From contig NZ_JAFKON010000008.1 of NCBI RefSeq assembly GCF_022803015.1, forward strand, positions 1 to 64,000: a stretch of 64,000 nt of DNA, in the 5' to 3' direction. Below the pieces are notes generated by a model. The model had not been told where the DNA came from. It saw only the letters and a program-made list of their open reading frames with translations, and made no database searches. Every line of letters starts with the position of its first letter. Within the stretch, counting starts at the first letter, position 1. Shown here piece by piece: positions 33,447 to 42,057 of the stretch. The position numbers and the translations under genes were made by a program. Source of the DNA: Arthrobacter humicola. Lineage in GTDB: Bacteria; Actinomycetota; Actinomycetes; Actinomycetales; Micrococcaceae.

Positions 33447-36179
33447 ATGGAGCACCCCGGGACGCCGGACCCTGCCGAGGACGGGCCGGTCCTGGCCCTT
33501 GAACGCTTTGGCCCGGACATGCTGGCCACCGTCGGCGGGAAGGCGGCGAACCTGGGCGAACTGGCACGCGCCGGCCTGCCGGTGCCCGCCGGCTTCTGCC
33601 TGACCACCAGTGCGTATCTGGACGCCACGGCATCCCCGGCGCTGGCGGACGTGCACCGCGCCCTCGCCGCAACAGCCCCCGACGACCTGGCGGGGCTGGC
33701 GGCGCTCGCGGCGAAGGCCCGCGCGCTGGTGCTCGACGCCGATGTCCCCGCCGCCATCGACGCCGCCGTGCGCGCCGCCTATGCGGCGCTGGGCTCCGAC
33801 ACGGCGGTCGCTGTGCGGTCCTCCGCGACCGCCGAAGACCTGCCGTTTGCCAGCTTCGCCGGCCAGCAGGACACTTTCCTGAACGTGGTGGGGGCGGATG
33901 CCGTGCTGGCTGCCGTCCGCCGGTGCTGGGCCTCGCTGTGGACAGACCGCGCGGTGACCTACCGCGCGGTGCAGGGGATTGAGCCCTCGGCGGTGGCCCT
34001 CGCCGTGGTGGTCCAGCGCATGGTGGACGCGGCCGTGGCCGGGGTGCTGTTCACTGCCAATCCCGTGACCGGCCGGCGGCACGAGGCCGTCATCGACGCC
34101 AGCCCGGGGCTGGGGGAGGCCGTGGTGTCCGGGGCGGTCAACCCTGACCACTTCGTGCTCGACGGCACCACGGGACGGATACTTGAGCGGCGAATTGGGG
34201 ACAAGGGCATCATTATTCGTCCCCTGCCCGGCGGCGGCACCGAGCGGGTGGCGCAACCTGACGCCGGGCTGGCGCCCAGCCTGGACGACGCCCAACTGGC
34301 GGCACTGGAGCTCCTGGGCCGCCGTGCGGAGGTGCACTTCGGCTCGCCGCAGGACCTCGAATGGGCCATCGGCCGGGACGGTGCCGTGTGGCTGACGCAG
34401 TCCAGGCCCATCACCACCCTCTATCCGATGCCGGACCGGCCTCCCTCCGGGCCGACGCCGCGCGTGTATTTATGTTTCAGCCTGGCCCAGGGGCTGACCC
34501 GGCCCCTCACCCCGATGGGACTCGCCGGCATCCGGCTGATTGCGTCTTCGGTTGCGGGGGCGGCGCATTTCCCGGTGCCGGTGCCCCGTGACGGGCCCGC
34601 GCCGTACGCGGAGGCAGGCCAGCGGATTTTCTTCGATCTCACGCCGGTTCTCCGGAGCCAGACCGGGCGCGCCATTGTCCCCCGCGTGTTTGACGTCATG
34701 GAGGCGCGTTCGGCCACCGTGCTGCGCAACCTTTTCGCCGATCCGCGGTTCTCCGTGACCACAACAATGCCGTGGGGGCTCCTGCGCCACGTCGCCCCGG
34801 TGGCGGCGCGGGCGAAGGTCCCGGAGACCTTGATCCGCGGCCTCATCCGGCCCGAGGCGGCACTGCGCCGGGCAGACCGTGTGGGAGAACAGCTCCGCGC
34901 GGCACTCGCTGTGCCCGCCGGCGCCACCGCCACGGAGCGCCTGGACCACATCGAGCGGATCCTTGGCCAGCATGTCTTTCCCGTGGTTCCCGCGATCCTG
35001 CCGCTGCCCGCCCTGGGGTTCGCCTTGCTGGCCGTGGCCGGAAAACTCGCCGGGAAACCGGGGAACGGGGCGCTGCAGGAAGTCCTGCGGGGGCTGCCCA
35101 ACAACGTGACCACCGAAATGGACCTGGACCTGTGGTCGCTGGCTACTGCCATCCGCAACGACCCGGCGTCGGCGGCGGTGTTCGGGGAAGCCGCATTGCC
35201 CGAGATAGCCCGGCGTTACCGGGCGGGGGACCTGCCCGGCGTCGTGCAGTCGGGGCTGCGGGACTTCCTGGGCCGGTACGGCCACCGCGCCGTGGCGGAG
35301 ATCGACGTCGGCATGCCCCGCTGGTCTGATGACCCGACCCACATCCTCGGGGTCCTGGCCAACTATCTGCGCATGGATGATCCCGCGCTCGCCCCGGACC
35401 GGCAGTTCGGCAAGGCGGCCCGAGAGGCGGAGGCACAGGTGGCCCGGCTGGTGGCAGCGGCGGCGCAGCGCAGCCGCCTTCGCGGTGCACTCGCCCGGGC
35501 CGCGCTGCGGCGGACCCGGATGTTCGCCGGGCTGCGGGAGCTGCCCAAGTACCACCTCGTGGAAGCGCTCGGCGCCGTCCGGGAGCAGCTCGCAGCCGTC
35601 GGGGCCGAACTCGCCGCGGCCGGGGCCCTCGATGCGGCCGACGATATCTTCTTCCTCGACCTGGCTGACGCGCACCGGGGGCTCGGCGGCGCCGCGCTGC
35701 AGGGGCTCGTGGCACGGCGTCGGGAGGCGTACGCGGCTGAACTGGGCCGCCGGCACATTCCCCGCGTGCTGCTCTCGGACGGCACCGAGCCGGAGGCGGT
35801 GCAGACCACAGCCGGCGGAAGGGGGCCGGCGGGTTCTGACGGCGGCGCGGGGCGGCTCTCCGGCACACCGGCCTCGGCCGGCACCATCACGGCCCGGGCC
35901 CGGGTGATCCTGGACCCCCAGGGCGCGCACCTGGAACCGGGCGAGATCCTCGTGGCGCCGTCCACCGATCCGGGCTGGACGCCGTTGTTTCTGACGGCCG
36001 GCGGCCTCGTGATGGAAATGGGCGGGCCCAACTCCCACGGCGCCGTCGTCGCCCGGGAATACGGGATCCCCGCAGTGGTGGGGGTCCCCGACGCGACGTC
36101 GAGGATCGCCACGGGCCACAGCATTACGGTCGACGGCGCCGCCGGCACCGTGACGCCGTCAACGCCGCCGGCACCCTGA
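33447..36179 (+). CDS. PEP-synthase-family enzyme with rifampicin-phosphotransferase-like architecture
   Basis: 910 residues. The N-terminal ATP-grasp part resembles PEP synthase (VGGKAANLGELARAGLPVPAGFCLTTSAYL, AVRSSATAEDLPFASFAGQQDTFLNV, QDLEWAIGRDGAVWLTQSRPI). A ~430-residue middle domain without PEP-barrel motifs follows. The phosphohistidine swivel is at the extreme C-terminus (TDPGWTPLFLTAGGLVMEMGGPNSHGAVVAREYGIPAVVGV, His864). This order, with His last and no PEP/pyruvate TIM barrel, is that of rifampicin phosphotransferase and its uncharacterised relatives. It should transfer phosphate from ATP via His to some substrate; rifampicin is only one possibility. Probably in operon with the USP. 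Confidence 0.82.
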   Translation: MEHPGTPDPAEDGPVLALERFGPDMLATVGGKAANLGELARAGLPVPAGFCLTTSAYLDATASPALADVHRALAATAPDDLAGLAALAAKARALVLDADVPAAIDAAVRAAYAALGSDTAVAVRSSATAEDLPFASFAGQQDTFLNVVGADAVLAAVRRCWASLWTDRAVTYRAVQGIEPSAVALAVVVQRMVDAAVAGVLFTANPVTGRRHEAVIDASPGLGEAVVSGAVNPDHFVLDGTTGRILERRIGDKGIIIRPLPGGGTERVAQPDAGLAPSLDDAQLAALELLGRRAEVHFGSPQDLEWAIGRDGAVWLTQSRPITTLYPMPDRPPSGPTPRVYLCFSLAQGLTRPLTPMGLAGIRLIASSVAGAAHFPVPVPRDGPAPYAEAGQRIFFDLTPVLRSQTGRAIVPRVFDVMEARSATVLRNLFADPRFSVTTTMPWGLLRHVAPVAARAKVPETLIRGLIRPEAALRRADRVGEQLRAALAVPAGATATERLDHIERILGQHVFPVVPAILPLPALGFALLAVAGKLAGKPGNGALQEVLRGLPNNVTTEMDLDLWSLATAIRNDPASAAVFGEAALPEIARRYRAGDLPGVVQSGLRDFLGRYGHRAVAEIDVGMPRWSDDPTHILGVLANYLRMDDPALAPDRQFGKAAREAEAQVARLVAAAAQRSRLRGALARAALRRTRMFAGLRELPKYHLVEALGAVREQLAAVGAELAAAGALDAADDIFFLDLADAHRGLGGAALQGLVARRREAYAAELGRRHIPRVLLSDGTEPEAVQTTAGGRGPAGSDGGAGRLSGTPASAGTITARARVILDPQGAHLEPGEILVAPSTDPGWTPLFLTAGGLVMEMGGPNSHGAVVAREYGIPAVVGVPDATSRIATGHSITVDGAAGTVTPSTPPAP

Positions 36180-36271
36180 CGCCGTCACCCTGACGCCGGC
36201 CACTTCGCGCCGGACCGCCGACGGCGGCGGGCTCCGCACCATGGTGTCGGCCGGCTCGCTACAGTGGGGCC

Positions 36272-37048
36272 ATGAGCGAAGTGCGCGGCTCCGAGGGCCG
36301 GGAGCCCGGGAGCGCCGGAGTTCCCGCGACGGGCATACCGGCGCCTGACACCCGGCCGCCCGGCAGCCCCGCGCCTGCGACTGACGCGACCCCCGCGCCC
36401 GCGGACCCGGACGCGTGGCTGCCGGAGTGGTTCGTGGGGCGTCCGCTCACCGCCGGCTGGGCGTGGGCCGGGTTCTGGGCGGCGCTGATCGTGGCCGACG
36501 AGTTCCTGGATCTGGCCGGCTGGTCCTGGTATGTGCTGGTTGGCCTCGCCGCCCTGCCGACGCTGCTGGCAAGCATCGCCCTTCTGCACGCCACCCCGCG
36601 CCGCTACCTGAAGCCGCGCCGGGACTCGGTCCTGGGCCACTTCTTCGTCCGCTTCCTGGCCCTGATCGCCGCCTTCCTCGTGTGGGGCGTGTCCGTGGTC
36701 ATGAGCGCCTCGATCTCAACGACCCTTCAGTCACTCGTCGGGGCGTCCGAACGCGAGGTCACCGCGGTGGGCTTCAACCTCCTGCTGGCCGCGATCCCGC
36801 TGGTGGTCTCCGTACTGTGGCTGGCCTTCATCATTCGCTGCGCCTGGTTCCTGCGGCGGCTCCGGGGCTGGAAACAAACGCCGGAACCGGGCGCCGTGCC
36901 CAAGAAGTTCCTGCGGGACAGGCCGCGGCTGAGGCGGGTGGTGGTGGGTCTGGCCCATCCCGGCCTGCTGCTCGTGGCGGGCCTGGGCACCTCTGTGCTC
37001 GCGTTCCTGCTGGGCGCCGTGGAACTGACCATTAATGTGCTGAAGTAG
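36272..37048 (+). CDS. Integral membrane protein of unknown function
   Basis: 258 residues. A Pro/Ala-rich cytoplasmic N-terminus (~1-50) is followed by about five hydrophobic segments: WAGFWAALIVADEFLDLAGWSWYVLVGLAALPTLLASIAL, FFVRFLALIAAFLVWGVSVVM, FNLLLAAIPLVVSVLWLAFIIRCAWFL and HPGLLLVAGLGTSVLAFLLGAVEL. I do not recognise the family. No partner is evident. Confidence 0.7.
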   Translation: MSEVRGSEGREPGSAGVPATGIPAPDTRPPGSPAPATDATPAPADPDAWLPEWFVGRPLTAGWAWAGFWAALIVADEFLDLAGWSWYVLVGLAALPTLLASIALLHATPRRYLKPRRDSVLGHFFVRFLALIAAFLVWGVSVVMSASISTTLQSLVGASEREVTAVGFNLLLAAIPLVVSVLWLAFIIRCAWFLRRLRGWKQTPEPGAVPKKFLRDRPRLRRVVVGLAHPGLLLVAGLGTSVLAFLLGAVELTINVLK

Positions 37049-37157
37049 GATAACCGGGCTGCCGGGGCCAGGCGTACTGTTGACCTATGAGCTGCACTGA
37101 AGCGCGCATTCCCCAGGCGCGGATAGTTGGAACATCTCTTTCCGGAGCGCGGTCGCG

Positions 37158-38246
37158 ATGACGCGCACGTGGCTGCGCTGGCTGCCTGCTGCCGCCGTTC
37201 CTGCCGTTATTGCCGCCGGCGCGCTGGCCGGATCCCTGCCCGCCAGCGCCGGGGATCCCCTGCCGCCCAAGACGCCGGAGCAGGTGCTGCAGTTGATTGC
37301 CCAGCACCGCGAGCCCGCCCTCTCCGGAACCCTGGAACAGTCTTCTGCGCTCGGGCTTCCCGAGTTGCCCAAGACCGGTGCCGGCTCGGCCCCGTCAGGT
37401 ACGGCATGGCTCGAACTGCTGACGGGGCCGCACACCGCGCGGGTTTATCGCGACGGCCCGGACAACGCCCGCGTCCAGGTGATGGACCGGCTGGCCGAAC
37501 GCAACGCGATCCGCCACGGCAACGACGTGTGGTTCTACAACTCCAAGGACAACACGGCCGCCCATGCCCAGCTCCCGGCCGACGACGCCGGTGACACAGG
37601 CCGTCACAGCGCCGGCAGCGACGTCACCGCCACCCCCGACCAGCTCGCCGCGATGCTACTGGCCAAGATCGAACCGGGCACCGACGTGGCGGTGGGAGCC
37701 GATGTCCAGGTAGCCGGCCGGCCCGCCTACAACCTGGTGCTGACACCAAAGTCCGATGCGACGCTGGTCGGGTCCATCGCAGTAGCCGTTGACGGCCAGA
37801 CCGGTCTGCCGCTGGGCGTCGAGATCAAGGCTCGCGGACAGTCGGATCCCGCCTTCCGCGTCGCCTACACCAGCCTGACCCTCGGGGCCCCCGACGCGTC
37901 GGTCTTCACATTCACCCCGCCGCCGGGTGCCACGGTCGAGGAGATTCCGGTAAAGGAGCACAAGCACGGAAACGACGCCGGGAACGCGACGGCGCCGGCG
38001 GCCAAGGACCGCGCCGGCAAGCCGGCCGTCACTGGCTCCGGCTGGGACTCGGTTGTTGAGTTCCCGGCGGGAACGGCCGGCCCGGCGTCGGACGCCACGG
38101 CCCTGCTCGAACAGGCCACCGTCCCGGTCCAGGGCGGCCGGCTTTTGTCCACCGCGCTGGTGAACGTGTTGGTGCTCGACGACGGCCGGGTCGTCGCCGG
38201 CTCCGTGCCACCGGAGCGGCTCCAGGCCGCTGCCGCACAGAAGTGA
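37158..38246 (+). CDS. Secreted LolA/RseB-like lipoprotein-carrier-fold protein
   Basis: 362 residues. An Ala-rich signal peptide ends near ASAGDP (~32). The rest has the LolA-like pattern of PEQVLQLIAQHREPALSGTLEQ, RVQVMDRLAERNAIRHGNDVWFYNSKDNTAAHAQLP, and a VAGRPAYNLVLTPKSDATLVGSIAVAVDGQTGLPLGVEI strand set, as in DUF2092 and sigma-E regulator RseB. Actinobacterial members lie beside ABC exporters, as here, and may handle lipids or sense envelope stress. No lipobox cysteine is seen. Confidence 0.78.
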   Translation: MTRTWLRWLPAAAVPAVIAAGALAGSLPASAGDPLPPKTPEQVLQLIAQHREPALSGTLEQSSALGLPELPKTGAGSAPSGTAWLELLTGPHTARVYRDGPDNARVQVMDRLAERNAIRHGNDVWFYNSKDNTAAHAQLPADDAGDTGRHSAGSDVTATPDQLAAMLLAKIEPGTDVAVGADVQVAGRPAYNLVLTPKSDATLVGSIAVAVDGQTGLPLGVEIKARGQSDPAFRVAYTSLTLGAPDASVFTFTPPPGATVEEIPVKEHKHGNDAGNATAPAAKDRAGKPAVTGSGWDSVVEFPAGTAGPASDATALLEQATVPVQGGRLLSTALVNVLVLDDGRVVAGSVPPERLQAAAAQK

Positions 38247-38304
38247 TGTCCGGCGCGGTATCCGGTGGCCGACGGTTGCTCCCTGACCATCCGGTGACGG
38301 CCGC

Positions 38305-39360
38305 GTGAGCGCCGCCGGGCCGGCGGCCGAGCTGAGCATTGAGACCACGGGCCTGACCAAACGGTTCGGCCGGCAGATGGCTGTCGACGGCGTCGACCTG
38401 GCCGTGCCGAAAGGCGCGGTCTTTGGTTTCCTGGGCCCGAACGGTTCGGGGAAGACCACCACCATCAGGCTCCTGCTCGGCCTGGCCACGGCCACCGGAG
38501 GCTCCATGCGCGTGCTGGGCGAGGAGATGCCCGGCAAACTCAATGACGTGCTGCCCCGGGTCGGGGCGCTGGTGGAAGGACCGGCGTTCTACCCCTTCCT
38601 CTCCGGCGCCGCCAATCTGCGCCGCATGGACGCCGCGGACCCCTGTGGTTCGGGCGCGACGCGGCGTGCCCGCGTCCACTCGGCCCTGGAACGGGTGGGT
38701 TTGACGCACGCCGCGGACAAGCTGGTCCGGGCCTACTCGCTGGGGATGAAGCAGCGGCTGGGGATCGCCAACGCCCTGCTCGCCCCGCGGGAACTGCTGG
38801 TGCTGGACGAGCCCACCAACGGGCTGGATCCGCAGGGCACCCGTGAGGTGCGGAGCCTGGTGCGATCGCTCGCGGCCGACGGCGCCACGGTGTTCGTCTC
38901 CAGCCACCTGCTGGCCGAGGTCGAGCAGATCTGCACCCATGCGGCCATCATGAGCGCTGGCCGGCTGGTGGCGCAGGGAACCCTGACGGAACTGCGCGGG
39001 GCCGGCCAGGCAAGGATCCGCGTGTTGACCCCGGATCCGGGTACCGCGGCGCAGGTGCTGGCCGGCCTCGGCCTGACCGCGACCCTGGGCACCGACGGCC
39101 GTACTCCCGGTGGCGCTGGTTCCGGTGCCGCCGGCTCCGGGACCGACGCGGCCCTGTTCGCGTCACTGCCTGGGGCTCCGGCAGCCCAGGAAGACGGAGG
39201 ATCATCCCGGTCCGTGGAGCGGGCGGCCGTGCAGCCGGAAGCCGTGGTGGCGGCCCTCGTGGCGGCGGGGGTCCGGGTCCGCGGCTTCGCGACCGAACAG
39301 GCCAGCCTTGAGGACCGGTTTGTGGCATTGACGGGGGAGGGGTTCGACGTTGTCCAGTAA
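38305..39360 (+). CDS. ABC transporter ATP-binding protein
   Basis: 351 residues. Walker A GPNGSGKTTT (~46), signature YSLGMKQRLGIANALL, Walker B LLVLDEPTNGLDP and the H-loop SSHLLAEVEQ are all present. The C-terminal ~110 residues include a Gly/Ala/Ser-rich insert between conserved segments, longer than usual. GTG start. It overlaps the permease start by 11 nt. Together they form a two-gene exporter of the ABC-2 type downstream of the LolA-like gene. Confidence 0.92.
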   Translation: MSAAGPAAELSIETTGLTKRFGRQMAVDGVDLAVPKGAVFGFLGPNGSGKTTTIRLLLGLATATGGSMRVLGEEMPGKLNDVLPRVGALVEGPAFYPFLSGAANLRRMDAADPCGSGATRRARVHSALERVGLTHAADKLVRAYSLGMKQRLGIANALLAPRELLVLDEPTNGLDPQGTREVRSLVRSLAADGATVFVSSHLLAEVEQICTHAAIMSAGRLVAQGTLTELRGAGQARIRVLTPDPGTAAQVLAGLGLTATLGTDGRTPGGAGSGAAGSGTDAALFASLPGAPAAQEDGGSSRSVERAAVQPEAVVAALVAAGVRVRGFATEQASLEDRFVALTGEGFDVVQ

Positions 39361-40297
39361 CAGCTCATCCGCGGGCGATCCGGCAGCCGGCCCGTCAGTT
39401 GCCCCGGCGCCGGGCCGTAGCGGCGCGGCCGCAGGCGCTGGCGGGGACGGCGGGGCCTACGCTGCGCCGGTCCGGCGCGGGTCCCTGACCGGTGACCTGC
39501 TGGCGTCCGAGCTCGGGGTGCTGTTCCGCCGCCGCAGGACGTGGGCCATGTTGTGCGCGCTGGCGGCCATCCCGATCCTGATCGCGGTGGCGGTGCGGGT
39601 CTCCTCGGCCGTGCCGGCAGGCCGCGGGCCGGCCTTCCTGGACCGGATCGCCCAGAACGGCCTGTTCGTGGGCGTCACGGCAATGGTGGTCTCCGTTCCG
39701 CTGTTCCTGCCCCTTACCGTCGGCGTCGTGGCCGGAGACACGATCGCCGGGGAGGCCGGACAGGGGACCCTGAGGTACCTGCTGGTGGCTCCCGCCGGGC
39801 GGATCCGCCTGCTGATCGTCAAATATGCCGGGGCGGCCGTGTTCGTGATCGTTGCCCCGCTCGTGGTGGCCCTGACCGGGGCCGGAATCGGCGCGGCGCT
39901 CTTCCCCGTGGGGCCGGTGACCCTGCTCTCCGGCGATACGATCGGCACCGGCGAGGCCATGGTCCGGCTCTTGCTGATCGCCGCGTATCTGGCGGTTTCA
40001 CTGCTGGGGTTGTCGGCGATCGGGCTGTTCATCTCCACCCTGACCGATGTTCCGGTGGGGGCCATGGCGGCCACCGTGGTGCTCTCGGTCGTCGCGCAGG
40101 TCCTGGACGCGCTGCCGCAACTCGAGTGGCTGCATCCCTGGCTTTTCAGCCACTACTGGTTGGACTTTGGCGATCTGCTCCGGCAGCCGGTTTCCTGGGA
40201 TTCCTTTGCCGCCAATGCCCTCCTCCAGGGCGGCTACGTCGCCGTCTTCGGCGCGCTGGCCTACGGCAGGTTCATCACCAAGGACGTGCTCTCCTAG
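39350..40297 (+). CDS. ABC-2-type transporter permease
   Basis: 315 residues, six predicted helices after a disordered ~45-residue N-terminus. TTG start at 39350, eight bases after GGGGAGGGG and inside the ATPase gene. RYLLVAPAGRIRLLIVKYAGAAVFVIVAPLVVALTGAGIGAALF and the C-terminal YGRFITKDVLS match ABC-2 permeases. Substrate unknown. Confidence 0.87.
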   Translation: MSSNSSSAGDPAAGPSVAPAPGRSGAAAGAGGDGGAYAAPVRRGSLTGDLLASELGVLFRRRRTWAMLCALAAIPILIAVAVRVSSAVPAGRGPAFLDRIAQNGLFVGVTAMVVSVPLFLPLTVGVVAGDTIAGEAGQGTLRYLLVAPAGRIRLLIVKYAGAAVFVIVAPLVVALTGAGIGAALFPVGPVTLLSGDTIGTGEAMVRLLLIAAYLAVSLLGLSAIGLFISTLTDVPVGAMAATVVLSVVAQVLDALPQLEWLHPWLFSHYWLDFGDLLRQPVSWDSFAANALLQGGYVAVFGALAYGRFITKDVLS

Positions 40298-40358
40298 CCG
40301 CCAGACAGGCCGGAACGGAACCCCGGAACGGGTCTCAGCAGTCGGACCCGGGAGCGGG

Positions 40359-41867
40359 TCAGTAACGGGCCGCGTAGCCGTACAGCTGCATCCCGGACAT
40401 GGCGGCAACATCGGTCACGGTAATGCCGGCGTCGGGGTTCAGCGCCTGGACCACGCGGCCGCCGCCGAGGTAGATGGCCACGTGGTAGAAGCCCGGGGCC
40501 GAACCCCAGACGAACAGATCGCCCGGACGCGCCTGGGAGAGCGGGACATGGACAGGGGCCTGGGCGAACTGCTGGGAGGCAGTGCGGGGCAGGTACTTCC
40601 CTGCCGCGGCGAACGCATTCTGCACCAGGCCCGAGCAGTCAAACCCATAGCTCCCGGTTCCGCCGTACTGGTAGAAGAATGGCGATCCGGTCTTGCCGAG
40701 CGCCACCGAAATCGCGGTCTGGTTTGACCCGCCAGAAATCGGCGCCGGAACCGGAACAGGTACTGGCGCCGGAACAGGTACTGGCGCCGGAACCGGGGCA
40801 GGAATCGGTGCGGGGACCGGAGCAGGTACTGGCGCGGGATCCGGCGCGGATGCCGGAGCCGGCGCGGGTGCGGGTGCGGGTGCGGGCGCTGCAGCGGGGG
40901 CCGGCACGTCGGCGGGAGCCGGAGCGGCTGGCTGTCCTGCTGCCGAATCGTCCCGTCCCGGAGCTGTTGGTGCCGGCTGTGAACCCGTGCCAGGCTGCGG
41001 CGCGGGGCCCGCCGCCGCGGTCAGTGCTGCGAGCCGAGCCTGCTGGCGCTGGCGGTCGAGGGCGTCCACCCGGGCCGATTCCAGCGCCGCGGTGGTGTTT
41101 CTCAGGCTTGCCAACTGGTCCACGAGCGCGCTGCGCTGCGCTTTGGCATCGGCCACGACCTGGCGCTGGGCGGCGTCGGCGCGGTCGGCGTCGGCCTTGC
41201 GGTCCGCGGCAGTCGCGGCGGCCTCGTCGGCGGCGCGGTTGGCGTCGGCTGCGGCTTCGGTCAGGGACTGCGCGGCCGTGGCCGCGTTTTCCGCGGACTC
41301 GAAGGCCCGCGCGCGTCCGGCCGTTACGGCCTCCAGCGTGGCGGCATCCTCCAGGGCCCGCCCGGAGCCGCTGACAAAGCTGCTGAGGGCCGGGTTCAGG
41401 CCGCCGTTGCGGTACAGGTCACCGGCCAGCTGGCCGAGCTGTTTGCGGGTTTTGGCCTGTTCTGCCCCGGCCGCGGCAGCCCTGGCGGCCGCCACAGCCG
41501 CCGCGTCACGGCGTGTGGCCAGCTCCACGAGGGCCTCGCCGTACGCGTTGTTTGCTTGCAGGGATGCGGCGAGGCTGGTTTCCTGGCCGGCCGACGCGTC
41601 GGCCAGAAGCCCGTCGATCCTGGTGACCTCTGCCGCCGTCGAGCTCGCACTGGACTTGGCGGCAGCGATCTCTTCCGGTGAGGGGATCTCCGGCGACGCC
41701 GGAACCCGGCCGGCAGTCTCCAGCGGCGGGCGCCCCTGCGCAGAAAGCTGCGAAGAAATCAGCGCGGTGGTCAGCGGCGCGGCCTGGGCCGGGAGCGCGA
41801 GGGTTCCGAGGAGGACGACGGCGGTGCAGAGCACAGCCGTCTTGCGGCCGGATCGGATCCAACTCAT
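40359..41867 (-). CDS. Secreted NlpC/P60 peptidoglycan endopeptidase
   Basis: 502 residues from the ATG at 41867. Signal peptide (RKTAVLCTAVVLLGTLALPAQAA), then a long coiled-coil region (~60-275, Ala/Glu/Gln/Arg-rich), a Pro-Ala-Val repeat linker (~275-385) and the NlpC/P60 domain. The catalytic Cys411 is in YGFDCSGLVQ and His462 in FYHVAIYLGGG. It cleaves peptidoglycan stem peptides, like RipA-type hydrolases; the coiled coil probably regulates or localises it. The leader can pair over its ribosome-binding site. Confidence 0.9.
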   Translation of the reverse strand: MSWIRSGRKTAVLCTAVVLLGTLALPAQAAPLTTALISSQLSAQGRPPLETAGRVPASPEIPSPEEIAAAKSSASSTAAEVTRIDGLLADASAGQETSLAASLQANNAYGEALVELATRRDAAAVAAARAAAAGAEQAKTRKQLGQLAGDLYRNGGLNPALSSFVSGSGRALEDAATLEAVTAGRARAFESAENAATAAQSLTEAAADANRAADEAAATAADRKADADRADAAQRQVVADAKAQRSALVDQLASLRNTTAALESARVDALDRQRQQARLAALTAAAGPAPQPGTGSQPAPTAPGRDDSAAGQPAAPAPADVPAPAAAPAPAPAPAPAPASAPDPAPVPAPVPAPIPAPVPAPVPVPAPVPVPVPAPISGGSNQTAISVALGKTGSPFFYQYGGTGSYGFDCSGLVQNAFAAAGKYLPRTASQQFAQAPVHVPLSQARPGDLFVWGSAPGFYHVAIYLGGGRVVQALNPDAGITVTDVAAMSGMQLYGYAARY

Positions 41868-41873
41868 GGGCAA

Positions 41874-41906
41874 CCTCGCTGAAGTCTCAGGCTGGAGTGA
41901 GCGAGG
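41874..41906 (-). promoter_or_regulatory. Hairpin that can sequester the NlpC/P60 ribosome-binding site
   Basis: On the minus strand CCTCGCT (41906-41900) pairs perfectly over 7 bp with AGCGAGG (41880-41874), which is the Shine-Dalgarno sequence six bases before the ATG. The loop is 19 nt. Further upstream TGCCAAAG/CTTTGGCA (41962-41981) forms another 8-bp stem. This is not a recognisable c-di-AMP riboswitch. Confidence 0.55.
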
Positions 41907-42057
41907 TCGGATTTGGCGCGTGAAAGCCCTCTGCGGATCACCCAGCAGGCATGAGGCTACGTGCCAAAGGCTACTTTGGCAACACGAGTCACATGAATAA
42001 CATAAACAACACCAGTGTCATTTGGCCACGTCCGTGACGGGCGTGTCCTGCCGACGG

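Noticed and set aside
40740..40910. Long repeat in the NlpC/P60 gene as a mobile or satellite repeat
   Set aside because: It encodes the Pro-Ala-Val linker in frame, a common wall-spanning feature of such hydrolases.
41907..42030. c-di-AMP (ydaO) riboswitch upstream of the NlpC/P60 gene
   Set aside because: The conserved GGGGAACC-type core is absent; only simple hairpins are visible.
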